Shown here: positions 41,260 through 51,627 of the stretch, piece by piece
How the letters are laid out: the number at the start of each line of letters is the position of its first letter
Numbering within the stretch: the stretch's first letter is position 1
Assembly: GCA_033964015.1 (NCBI GenBank)
Contig: CM066915.1
Coordinates: 11,803,573 to 11,867,572, forward strand
Source: Scolanthus callimorphus
Lineage: Eukaryota; Cnidaria; Anthozoa; Actiniaria; Edwardsiidae
DNA length: 64,000 bases
Direction: 5' to 3'
Notes under the pieces: model-generated
Seen by the model: the letters and a program-made list of their open reading frames with translations, nothing else
What the model was told of the DNA's origin: nothing
The model's database searches: none
Position numbers and translations under genes: made by a program

Positions 41260-43604
41260 ATTGGCGTGTTGACTTTTGGACTTTTCCTGAAATATAAGCC
41301 TTTTCCGAATTCTAAAGATGCAGGGATTTGTGCCTAAGCCCAATTAGTACCAATACGTCGTAAAAAGTCAAACAATACAATAATTGAGAATGTTATGTCG
41401 CCAAAAGGACCTAAAAATGCCAATTTTTAAATCGGCATAAGTGCCCCCCCTGACATCGGAACGCAAAACTAAAAGCATTGCTAGACACTACTGATCAAGG
41501 CCTATCAGCTGGCCAAGTTTCGTTGAGATCGGATGAAGTAAACATTGTTATCTCATGGTTAGGGTTTAGACCCTCATAAAGGTGTATACCCTACTAAGAC
41601 TTGAGATTTTTCTGAAATTAGGGATTTTCAGAATTTTGATTGAATATTTCAAAGCCTTCCCATTGTCGTAGTGCGATGAAACTTTCAGGTGATGATCGCT
41701 TCGTGAAGGGCTACAAGATGACATGTCGTTTGTTGCGAAATATGCGCATGCGCAAGAGTGCCATGACACCCGCTTGGGTCTGTTTGGCAACTTTTTTTCA
41801 ATGTCAAATTTCAAAGTCAAAAAATCATAAAACTTTCAGTTTATTACTTGAAATATATACATATTTGGGCGCTCTATCAAATGACGTTTAATTTGTTTGA
41901 ATTCATTTATTCGTTAGTTAGTTACAATTGGGCCGATATTTCAAATGTTGCCAGATGGACGTAAAATTGGCAACTTTGTGGTCTCTTAAAAAATTTGCTT
42001 TTCAATATTTTTTAGAACTTAGTACATCGTTGCATTGACCGTTAAAAGTTGTGTTTTGAAAGTTACAAGGACCATGATATACTCAGAAGTTTGGTCGGAA
42101 ATGGCTCATGGAGATTTTTTCTTAAAGTGGCTATAACCAATCATATTTTGAAGATAAAGCAGAGGAACTTGGTACACCTTTAGAATATCTCAAATGCTTT
42201 GATCATGCAAAATACCGCGTCGTTTGTAAAAGTATTCCACCAGATATGATTTTTTGAATTTCCGATGTTCGGACGTTGTTGCCACGGCAACAATGAATAA
42301 TCAGCGGTCAATTTTTATTTTGGTGAGTTCAATATGATAAGTTGAATATCGCTATGTAATTCAAATACGTCTCATGTATTTTCCCAAATGTATAGATAAT
42401 TTTAAGTTGGTTGCCATGGGAACTTCGATGACGTCACAAAATAAATTGCATTTTTGAAACGCTTACATCGAAAGCTTTTATTCTGTTTTATATTATGCGG
42501 CCTTAAAACGATGTCTTCATTGAGAAATTTGAGGTTAAACATTTTTCTGGACGATGTTCAGAGGCCTAAAACTTCGCGAATATTTTATCAATTTTTTTAC
42601 TCCTTGGCATGATAGTAGACTGGAAGGTAAGGTTTGTTTTTGTTATAGAATGTATTATCATATCTTTCTTTCTATTTGATGTAGAGCTCTTCGAAATCCG
42701 GGTTTCAGGTCAGGTTACCATGGCAACCACTGTTGCTATAGAAACGATCCTTTTAAGAAGACAAATAGCTGCCATTGATTCAAACTGGACAAGCTTGAAC
42801 GGTTCCTGGAGATTTTTGGTGCAGTTATGTTAGGCTTAGCCTAACCCTAACTAACCATATAATTACTGTATGCTGCCCACCTACATCAGCCAATCCTATT
42901 TTCTGGCAGATATAGATTGTACTGGCAGATATAGACTTCACTGAGCGCCTCAGTGAAATCGTGGATACCCTTTGGTCGTATGACGATGTTCCTTTCCCGA
43001 GATATCATTTTTTCTAGTTTTGATGACGTCATCGATGACATCATACCACGTGACCGTATTGTTTGACCCCTTTGACAAGAAGTCAACTTTATCCAATTTT
43101 GGTCACCTAGCGATGTTCTCTTCTCGAGATATTGTTTTTCTGGGTTTGATGACGTCATGTCATGTGACTGCTGTTCACCCGCTTGCCTCGGTGATGGCTT
43201 TTTCTGAGTTTGCTCGTCTAGCAATGCTCGCTTCTTTAGATATCAATTGTTCCAGTTTTGTTGACGTCGTTGTTGCACTTCTCATGCCTCTAATATAACT
43301 TCACCCAAGTTTTGTCTCTGAGCGATGTTCCGTTCTCGATATATTATTTTTTTCTACCGTGATAACACTTGAGCTATGAACTAGCGAGTGACCTTTGGCC
43401 CCCCACAATAATTCGTGTTTACGCTACGCGTATCCGCGATTTAGAAATGACCAGACTTGATTTGGTTTGGGTAACAGGTTTGGCATGAATTATGATGACT
43501 CAGCATTTGGAGCTGTGCGCAGAGACACAGGTAGATCATTCCAGAGCGACCAAAGTACTTCTGTTAGGCAGTTATGAACTCAAGGAAGGGAAGTATGATC
43601 TGTT

Positions 43605-44738
43605 TGCGTGTATAGTGTGTAGCGTGTAGTGCGTAACGCGCAGTGTAATGTAATGTGTACTGCATAGCGTGCAGTGTAGTGTATAGTGTGCAGTGCGTAA
43701 CGTGCAGTGAAATGTAGCGTGAAGTGCATGCGTGCAATGTAGTGTATAGTGTGCAGTGCGTGTGCAGTGAAATGTATCGCGAAGTGCATGCGTGCAATGT
43801 AGTGTATAGTGTGTAGCGTGTAGTAGTGTCATGAAGTGTGTACTGCAAAACGTGCAGTGGTGTATAGCGTGTAGTGCGTAACGTGCAGTGTAGTGTAGCG
43901 TAGCGCGTAGTTAATAGCGAGCAGTGTAGTGTATAGTTTGAAGCGTGTAGTGCGTAGCGTGCAGTATAGTGTAGTGTAGCGTGTAGTGCGTAACGTGCAG
44001 TGTTATAGTGTATATTGTGAAGCGTGTAGTGCGTAACGTGCAGTTTAATGTGGTGTGTAGCATGTAGTGCATAGCGAGCAGTGGTGTATAGGGTGAAGCG
44101 TGTAGTGCGTAGCGTGCAGTATAGTGTAGTGTAGCGTGTAGTGCGTAACGTGCAGTGTTATAGTGTATATTGTGAAGCGTGTAGTGCGTAACGTGCAGTT
44201 TAATGTGGTGTGTAGCATGTAGTGCATAGCGAGCAGTGTAGTGTATAGGGTGAAGCGTGTAGTGCGTAGCGTGCAGTATAGTGTAGTGTGTAGCGTGTAG
44301 TGCGTAACGTGCAGTGTAATGTAGTATGTAGCATGTAGTGCATAGCGAGCAAATCTAATGTAGTGTAGTGTAGCGTGTAGTGTATATCGAGCAGTGTAGT
44401 GTATAGTGTGTAGCGTACAGTGCATAGCGTGCAGTGTAATGTATATAGTGTAGCGTATAGTTCATAGCGTGCAGTTTAGTGTGTAGCGTGTACTGTGTAA
44501 CGTGTAGTGTGGCGTGTAGTGCGTAGCATACAGTATTTAGCGTGCAATGTGAAGCGTGAGGTGCGAAGCGTGCAGTGTGTAGTGGGAAACGTGTAATGTT
44601 TAGCGTGCAGTGTGTATTTTGTGTGTAGCGTTAAGTGCGTGAAATCCAGTGTATGGCGTGATGCGTGTACTGTAGTCTAGCATAGTGTGCAATGGGAAGC
44701 GTGTAGCGTTTAACGTCTAGTGTTGTGTGTATCGAACA
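43605..44738. repeat. GTGTAGCGTGTAGTGC minisatellite (unit 4)
   Basis: As in units 2 and 3, with small private changes such as GAGCAAATCTAATG at about 44347. Confidence 0.9.
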
Positions 44739-44748
44739 AAGTGTACTA

Positions 44749-45101
44749 CAGTAAAAACCCGCGTATAAGAACCTGGGTTTTAAGAACCTGTTAGGCTAAG
44801 ATGTTCATTTTAATTCCCCTCCACATTAGAACCTATTAAGGCTGAAATTTTTAGTTTAGGTTCTTATCAGTGGAGTTGCTGTAAGTGTATAGGTAGAAAC
44901 TGCTGAATTAAGATCATCAAGCCTAAAGTACTATCTTGAATGTCTATGTGTTTACCATTCATATTTAAATGCAATTCCGCGGAAAATTTAAGAACCTATT
45001 TTAAGAACCTTGGTAGCCTAAATTTACTTTAAGTACCATTTTATAAGAACCTGTTTAGGCTTAATTGAAAAATCCTGGTTCTTATACGCGGTTTTTTACT
45101 G
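44749..45101. mobile_element. TA-flanked MITE, unit 4
   Basis: CAGTAAAAACCCGCG to CGCGGTTTTTTACTG with TA on both sides; no nested insertion. Confidence 0.86.
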
Positions 45102-45161
45102 TATGTAACATACATTGTGTAGTGAAGTGGGTTGAGGTGTCCGGTGTTTGCAAAGAGTTAA

Positions 45162-45606
45162 AGAGGCACTGTCACGGTTGTTTCAGCAAAAATATTATAA
45201 AATAAGACCAGTTATCTACAGAAACAACTAGATTCTACAAGAATCATATGTATACTGTTATTATGCTCTAGAAAGAAAAAGGAACTGAAACTTGCATTAT
45301 ATAGGCATTCTTACGTAAGATCAGAAACATATAACTCATTTTGTTTCTGGTAAAATTTAATAGCTTTCTCTATCAAATCATCAAAGTTTTAAAACTGTTC
45401 AGCCTGATACGAAATTAAAAGTGTCATTTCACCATCCAATTCCATCCGCTCGATAGCACATTGAAATACTCCAAATTTGTACTCATCTTGTAGCAGTGAA
45501 AGGTTATTTAATAAATCTAGATTATTTGTTCAATTCTTGTTAGTCTGACTTCGTTTAAGCTTCCTAAATTAACCCTAAAATCGTCTTAAATGGTGACAGT
45601 GCCCCT
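45162..45606. mobile_element. TTAA-flanked MITE, unit 4
   Basis: AGAGGCACTGTCACGG to GTGACAGTGCCCCT, flanked by TTAA at 45158 and 45607. Confidence 0.88.
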
Positions 45607-46495
45607 TTAAGGGCCATGGACCTTAACAAAAAGAAAAGGATTGGCTCAAACAGGCCGTGAGGGACAGCATAGAAAGGCCCAAATCGAAGAATGAGAATTG
45701 TCCAGTAATGTATACCGCTACACCTTGCACGTGAAAGGCGAGAAGCGTTTTAAACAGTGAAGTCAATTTTTGAAGAGTCCTTACCTGCTTGCCAAAGCTT
45801 TTCAGACTGATAAGTTGTTGATGATTGAAGAACGACGAGGGTCATACAGAAATCACTAAAATATCGCGTCGACACGTCAAGTTATAAGTTCCTCCATTCT
45901 AATGGACTCCGTTGTTGAGGTTTTTGCTATTCATTTTCCTAATTTGAAATTGAAGTCTGCTTGGCAGCAACGACAGAGTCTGGTTGGCAACAAGTGAATC
46001 AGGACCAGATGAAAAACAGGACTATATTCTAAAGCTGCGTAGATCTCTCCAATTTGACTTTACAAAATTTCTAGTACCTCCTTAGGCATGACCATAGATA
46101 TAATGATTCGTTGGGGAAACAGCTTTTAGGGGTGCAAAATTTATTTTTTCTCTTAAATTATGTCCCTTTGTCAACTTTTGGATCCATATAGAAAGGCTCA
46201 TATCACCCAAAATTCAAGTGCTACTTCAGCGAAAAGCCACATGTGGTTACTCCATACGGTCCTCTACAACATTGCCATATGTCACTTTTTAATCTGTGCA
46301 ACAGTTTGAAAGTTATCCAGAGTTAAAAGTCTGACTTCACTTCACATTAAGTTCGCTTGGCAACTTTTAGGGCCCTTTGGCAACGCGTGGCGTCCACTTG
46401 GCAACCACTGGGTCCGTTTGGCAATTTTCAGGTCCGATTGTCAACAATTTGCGTCCGAGTGGCAACAAATTGCGTCCAAATGTCAACACGCCAAT

Positions 46496-47040
46496 AACAA
46501 TAACAATAACAATAACAATAACAATAACAATAACAATAACAATAACAATAACAATAACAATAACAATAACAATAACAATAACAATAACAATAACAATAAC
46601 AATAACAACACAATAACAATAACAATAACAATAACAATAACAATAACAATAACAATAACAATAACAATAACAATAACAATAACAATAACAATAACAATAA
46701 CAATAACAATAACAATAACAATAACAATAACAATAACAATAACAATAACAATAACAATAACAATAACAATAACAATAACAATAACAATAACAATAACAAT
46801 AACAATAACAATAACAATAACAATAACAATAACAATAACAATAACAATAACAATAACAATAACAATAACAATAACAATAACAATAACAATAACAATAACA
46901 ATAACAATAACAATAACAATAACAATAACAATAACAATAACAATAACAATAACAATAACAATAACAATAACAATAACAATAACAATAACAACAACAATAA
47001 CAACAACAATAACAACAACAATAACAACAACAATAATAAT
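46496..47040. repeat. (AACAAT)n array 5, degenerate at its right end
   Basis: About 545 bp. It has one interruption near 46606 (AACAACACAATAAC) and, over the last 55 bp, a higher-order AACAACAACAATAACAAC pattern before AATAATAATAATAAAGGC. This edge joins the host exon. Confidence 0.95.
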
Positions 47041-47044
47041 AATA

Positions 47045-47509
47045 AAGGCAAGTGTAACGTCCGTAGCCAAGTCAATGATAAGAGCAAGAGACAGTAGCGG
47101 TAAGCGGCTTTTTACAAGTGACGAATTTCTCACAAGCAAGCAAATATCTAGTTTCTTTTCACGTTTGGCATCGAAGAAAAACCTCAGTTTTCAAGGACAA
47201 GACAACATACTAGACGAGGAAACTTCCCAGGAGACGTCTTCGCCTGCGGCGGTGGAAGAGCTACACAGCCAACTACGTACCCAAGTTCGCCGAGAGGTCG
47301 AGCAGACACATCCCTTGTTTTACGACCACTATAACACCTGTGAACTTGTGAAACGTGGCGGGCTATGAAAGTTTACTGTAGACATGTTGAGGATGATGTG
47401 TGAAAACTTTGACATCCCCACACATGACGTTAAAGGCAAACGAAAGGCACCGTATGTGACCAAGCTAACAGAACTGGCGAGCTTGTGCTCTTGTCAAGCT
47501 TCCACATAG
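47045..47509 (+). pseudogene. Exon 6: C-terminal region of the split gene, with a premature stop
   Basis: The frame reads KASVTSVAKSMIRARDSSGK, LFTSDEFLTSKQISSFFSRL, LRTQVRREVEQTHPLFYDHY and NTCELVKRGGL to TGA 47366. The same frame then continues KFTVDMLRMMCENFDIPTHD and KGKRKAPYVTKLTELASLCS to TAG 47507. I recall this as the usual C-terminus of the family in exons 1-5, so the TGA is a nonsense change. Sequence normally found just upstream (about 30-50 residues) is missing. The plus strand of the adjoining array has no G and little pyrimidine, so no normal splice acceptor precedes the exon. Confidence 0.72.
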
Positions 47510-47775
47510 ATTTCAGAAACTCGAGATGCTATATCATGGATTTACTTGCCATTTCTCATTAAAACTGAAAGTAGTATTCAGATATCCTTTGGGAGGGCAA
47601 TGTACTCCACTATGTGCGGCAGATTCATTTACTGAGGGGGAGCGGTTTCCTCCACCTTCAATTTCCGGGGTGGGAAAATGTCAGACTAATTTTGAACGGT
47701 TTAGTACGTCATAAACGCGTTACAAAAATAACCTAAAGCTTTAGTATCGGACTTGCACTATTGAATAAAAAAACA
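47510..47775. other. Flank between exon 6 and the Gypsy element
   Basis: No gene recognised. It ends in AACA, the left target duplication of the retroelement. Confidence 0.5.
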
Positions 47776-47814
47776 TGTAGCAGGGGTTTTGAGTGGAGGA
47801 TGCAAACGATAATA
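47776..47814 (-). repeat. 39-bp remnant of the 3' LTR
   Basis: TGTAGCAGGGGTTTTGAG through GATAATA is identical to the first 39 bp (plus strand) of the intact LTR at 57536. It follows directly on AACA and is fused to RNase H. Confidence 0.92.
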
Positions 47815-48648
47815 GAGAGCCTTGCTCTCTGGAGTGTCATTTTCCCTTTCCCGTGGTATTCTTGACACACCATCTGCATCACCGTTTGATTTCCCTTTGC
47901 GATAAGTAATCGTAAAGTCGAATGGTGCCAGGGATGATAGCCAGCGATGGTCCGTCGGTGCCAACTTAGCCGATGATACAAGGTATGTCAAAGGATTACT
48001 GTCAGTAACAACATAGCACTTTGCACCATAAAGATAGTCACGAAACTTTTCCGCAACAGCCCATTTCAGGGCAAGAAACTCCCTCCTATATGCTGAGTAG
48101 TTCCTTTCTGCAGGTGTCAAGGCCCTACAACCGTAAGCAATCACATGCAAGTTATCATTCTTCTTCTGGTAGAGTGCTGCTCCGAGGCCTTCGCCACTCG
48201 TGTCGATGTGCAAAACGAACGGCATCTCGAAATTAGGGTAACCAAGAATAGGCGAAGACGTTAGACGTGAGATGAGTGTTTCGAAAGCTACCTGACACTC
48301 GCTTGTCCATACAAACGAGGGTGACAGTGAGGGGCGCTTGCAGTTCTTGGTTGGTCCAGTAACAAGTAATCGTCGCAGGGGTTCAGCAATTTTTGAAAAA
48401 TTCTCCACAAATAACCTGTAGTAACTTGCAAAGCCTAAAAAGGTTTGAAGTTCCTTAGCATTCATTGGGGGTTTGCTCAACCATTCCCGTAGTGGGGCTG
48501 TCTTATCTGGGTCTGGTTCAATACCATCCGCTGAAACTACATGCCCAAGACACCGAATCCTTGTCTGGAAAAGCTTACATTTAGACGGCTTAAGTTGTAC
48601 ACTATACTGACGAAATCGTGCGAGCACTTCTTGGAGACGTACAACCAT
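47815..48648 (-). pseudogene. Gypsy RT C-terminal part and RNase H
   Basis: The minus-strand frame opens MVVRLQEVLARFRQYSVQLK and contains CLGHVVSADGIEPDPDKT, FLGFASYYRLFVENFSKIAE (RT connection), FVLHIDTSGEGLGAALYQKK (RNase H first Asp), REFLALKWAVAEKFRDYLYG (Glu) and VVTDSNPLTYL (Asp), then the DADGVSR motif. These are the RT thumb and RNase H of Ty3/Gypsy pol. The open frame runs on to 47758, but its last residues (LHPPLKTPATC and on) come from the LTR remnant and flank. Integrase, normally next, is absent. Confidence 0.88.
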
Positions 48649-49182
48649 TTCTGGCGAAAACTATCACATCATCCATGTACACAACGCACGTTCTATAATT
48701 AGGCAGTGTTCCATGAGCCTTTGGAAGGTAGCCGGCGCATTCGTAAGTCCAAATGGCATTCTAGCAAATTCGTACAGACCGAATGGTGTTGTCATGGCTG
48801 TCTTGGGTTGATCCTTCTCTGAGACCCGAACTTGTAGGTACCCGCTTTGAAGATCAAGGGTACAAAACAATTTGGCTCCACTCAGGACTTGAAGCGTATC
48901 TGTAACCCTCGGTATGGGTTAAGAATCTTTGAGCGTTCTAGAATTAAGTTTTCTAAAGTCAACACATACCCTAAGGGTATTGTCCTTTTTGCGAACTAGG
49001 ACAACTGGAGATGCGAAAGGACTTTTGGATTCCTTAATCACACCCGAATGTAACATATCCTGAAGAGCGTTCTTAAATTCCTCCAGCTGTCCAGAGGGGA
49101 CACGCCTAGTGGTTTCTTTAAACGGGCTTTTGTCTGTAAGGTGGATCTCATGCTCAACTTCGTTTGTGCAGGTCTTGTGCAT
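48649..49182 (-). pseudogene. Gypsy RT fingers and palm, with an in-frame stop and frameshift
   Basis: Frame 49182-48919 reads DKSPFKETTRRVPSGQLEEF, VIKESKSPFASPVVLVRKKD and VCVDFRKLNSRTLKDS, then TAA. The same frame continues PIPRVTDTLQVLSGAKLFCT, LDLQSGYLQVRV and ARMPFGLTNAPATFQRLMEH to 48664. A Tyr-to-stop change in the usual Y-P-I-P motif is the simplest explanation of the TAA. Near 48690 the frame shifts; the active-site YMDD (VVYMDDVIVFARN) is in the neighbouring frame at 48668-48679. A further slip leads to the next frame. Confidence 0.85.
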
Positions 49183-49579
49183 TCGCTAGGTCTTGTGCAT
49201 TCGCAGCAAAAACGTCATGCATGCGGTTAAGCATTGCATTCGCTCGCTCTTTCTGTTCGGCATTTAAAGGGGAATCGGTCAGATCAAACAATTCATGAAC
49301 ACTACTTTGATCATTACTATCCGCGTGTCCCGTTGCCGGAGTTGCAATAGGCTCTTGGACAGCTGAAACTAAGGAAACACGGGCCAATTTTGCTCTTGCT
49401 TTGACAATGACCGGCTCATTTGATGTGTTAGTGATCTCTATAGGTACGTTGAATTTTGCGTTACCTCGCTTCAGCGAGATCAAACTGGCTGTGACGGTAA
49501 GTCTTGGATCAAGATTATTCTCCACTGGTTCTAAGCATGCTAAACTACTCCCCCAGGATATGACTGGGTAAGTCCCCAT
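49154..49579 (-). pseudogene. Gypsy protease-RT linker
   Basis: The minus-strand frame runs from SWGSSLACLEPVENNLDPRL to FAANAQDLANAQDL. The stretch LTVTASLISLKRGNAKFNVP with PIEITNTSNEPVIVKARAKL is the post-protease beta-domain typical of Gypsy pol in invertebrates. An 18-bp tandem duplication (AGGTCTTGTGCATTCGCT twice, near 49171-49203) gives the repeated NAQDL. Near it the frame slips into the RT frame. Confidence 0.75.
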
Positions 49580-50100
49580 ATAACAGTACGTTCGTGTCCC
49601 CCTACCAAAATGTCATGATGTAGCGTGGACTTTCCTTCTTCTTGCCGAGAATTGAAACGCTCACGTGCACGGACTGACGAGTAAGCCCTCTTCCATGCGG
49701 ATGACGTTTTCACTTTTTGACTGAAGTGAGTGCCATGCTCGCTTACACATTGAACATGAAATGCTTTTGCAACGTTGGTTCCTATTACCGCGGGAACGCG
49801 CCTGTTATATTCATTATCGGGCACTACCAATACTAAAGCATTTTCTACCCAAATCACGCCGGACTCTTCCTCTGGGAATGACACTCCCACTTCAATATAG
49901 CCAATGTACGGAACTTGTTCCCCGCCAGCCCCGACAAGTTTCACCAGATTCTCAACAGAGTTTATTGGACAGTCACTTAAATGCCTGTTATAGAAAGACT
50001 GAGAAACAGAGGACACTTGGCTTCCAGTATCCAAGAGTGCCAGACAAGGGGTATCATTAATAAACGTTTCTCGTCTGGGCCTCGATTCACTCGGCCATGT
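49540..50100 (-). pseudogene. Gypsy retropepsin-like protease
   Basis: The minus-strand frame contains TPCLALLDTGSQVSSVSQSF, with the D-T-G-S catalytic motif of aspartic proteases, then KLVGAGGEQVPYIGYIEVGV and VLVVPDNEYNRRVPAVIGTN, the usual flap and I-G-x-N region. Retropepsin cleaves the retroelement polyprotein. The frame is cut by a stop just upstream, where the inserted block begins, and slips near 49560. Confidence 0.85.
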
Positions 50101-51232
50101 CAATCAAGGTGGTAAGTTGATTTGAAACCCAGGTATTGAAATGACTTTTTCCTTCCATTTCAATAATTCCCTCACTGTTTGTTTGATTGATTTATTTTGC
50201 TATATTCGTGGATTCTTGGACGGCGAAAAGCTCAAGGCGGCATTATTCTGCATCTTTCGAGTCACGTCGGAGTGCGAAATCGAGATGTGTGCGGCATTTC
50301 TGGTACTCGATATTTCATACGGCCCATGATATTAAATTGCCGGTTTACCGCCCACACTGTCATTTGACTTGGATCTGTAGGTTTAACAATTTTACCCAAA
50401 ATCAATGTTATTCACTAAATACAAACCACAAGAAAAAAGATGTACAAAGGACTTTGTTTCCTGTATTTAAGCTTAGTTTGTGTAGTGACATTGCAAATAA
50501 TTTAAGGCTTACATTTCTTTGCCTTCTCCTCTTCATTGAGTCTTTATAAAGTACATAGGCAGTTGGGTACAGAGTTTTACAATATTCAGGAAATGTCTGA
50601 AGGGGATTTCGGACAACATGGTGATAATGCACTTAACAAATGTGATCATTGAATAATATGAAAGGTGTGTGATAACCTATAGTTCTGTTTGCAAGCTCTG
50701 TGTTTCTACCAGCTAAAGGTTATTTCTGCATACAGTACAGTACATTATGGCTTTCAATCTAGTTTTTTGAGCTACACAAACTTGCAAACCCGGATACCAG
50801 GTCCGAGGACATTATCTTGCTTTACATTATCAGCTATACAATTTCTTTCTATCTATTAACCTTGCTTGTTTGTTTGGATTTCAATTACTTCTGCAGAATT
50901 CATGTGTAACTTCAGGTTAATCTTTGCGTTACAGATGTCCAGAGGTGTTGCTAATTTTTTTTCCCAGGCACTTTTCACTTTCCCACTTGAACATTTTGTT
51001 GTTAGCAAGGGGCTGGCAAAGCATGTTACAATATCAAGGAAATTGTGAAATTTCGCTGAAATCAATTTGATAATCTGAAAACTGGTAAAATTGGTGGATC
51101 GCATTAATTCATTGTCTGTTATGGTTGTCATGTGATGACATACCTAGCATATTATGTTTTGTTGTTAGCTGCACCTTTTGTCTCAGCTTCAGAATTATTC
51201 CAATGTTCATGTGTTACATTTTATGCCCTTAA

Positions 51233-51627
51233 AGGGGCAGTGTCACTATTTTAGGGCTAATGTAGGTAGCTTGAATGCAGCCAAATTCAAGGCAAATGAG
51301 CGAAATAATCGTCTATCTTTGTTAAATAACCTTTCAACTGCTAGATATAAGCACAGATCTGTGAGTGTTTTTGCGTGTTATCGAGCGGATGGAGTTGGAT
51401 TGCACAATGGCATTTTTTATTTCTCATCAGGCTGAACAGTTTTCAACTTGGGAACTTGATACTGAAAGCTATGAAATCTAACGTACGAATGCCTATACAA
51501 TGCAATTTTCAGTTTCTTTCTCTTTGAGACACTTAATAATAGTATAATATAGGATTCTGAGTTGTTTATGTAGCCCATTGGTCTTGTTTTATAACATTTT
51601 GTTGAGACAACTGTGACATAACCCGTT
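51233..51627 (-). mobile_element. TTAA-flanked MITE of the macro-array family, inverted
   Basis: AGGGGCAGTGTCAC at the left, with TTAA at 51229-51232, and TGTGACATAACCCGT at the right, with TTAA at 51628-51631. The interior (GCGTGTTATCGAGCGGATGG, CAGGCTGAACAGTTTTC) is the inverse of that in the MITEs at 27659, 33168, 38766 and 45162. It is a diverged copy at an independent site. Confidence 0.85.

Larger units (their letters stand above)
41260..46495 (+). mobile_element. Macro-array unit 4 (5236 bp, complete ends)
   Basis: Starts ATTGGCGTGTTGAC and ends GTCAACACGCCAAT. Very similar to unit 3. It is the last unit before the host exon. Confidence 0.9.
17854..47509 (+). pseudogene. Multi-exon transposase-like gene with C2H2 finger, split by a 23-kb array
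   Basis: Six exon pieces in consistent order and orientation (17854-18090, 18491-18597, 19833-20858, 21625-22678, 23362-23668, 47045-47509) form one protein of a type that I recall as multi-copy in cnidarian genomes. Motifs in order are a Cys-rich N-terminus (CSCLEIAGGECGLT), ASVRKSLQGLDY, CDRCDLL, RESQSDWFAKRGLS, YYRQDNAGCYHCGSTI, FSDPQGGKGPCDRKAATIK, a C2H2 finger and KGKRKAPYVTKL at the end. YRQDNAGCYH and GKGPCD look like the second and third acidic positions of an RNase H-fold transposase. Frameshifts in exons 1 and 4, a stop in the last exon and the 23.4-kb block between exons 5 and 6 make it non-functional here. Inverted ends for this gene were not found. Confidence 0.75.

Noticed and set aside
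23721..47040. A CRISPR-like or bacterial repeat array
   Set aside because: Unit length, microsatellite spacers, inverted ends and eukaryotic context do not fit.
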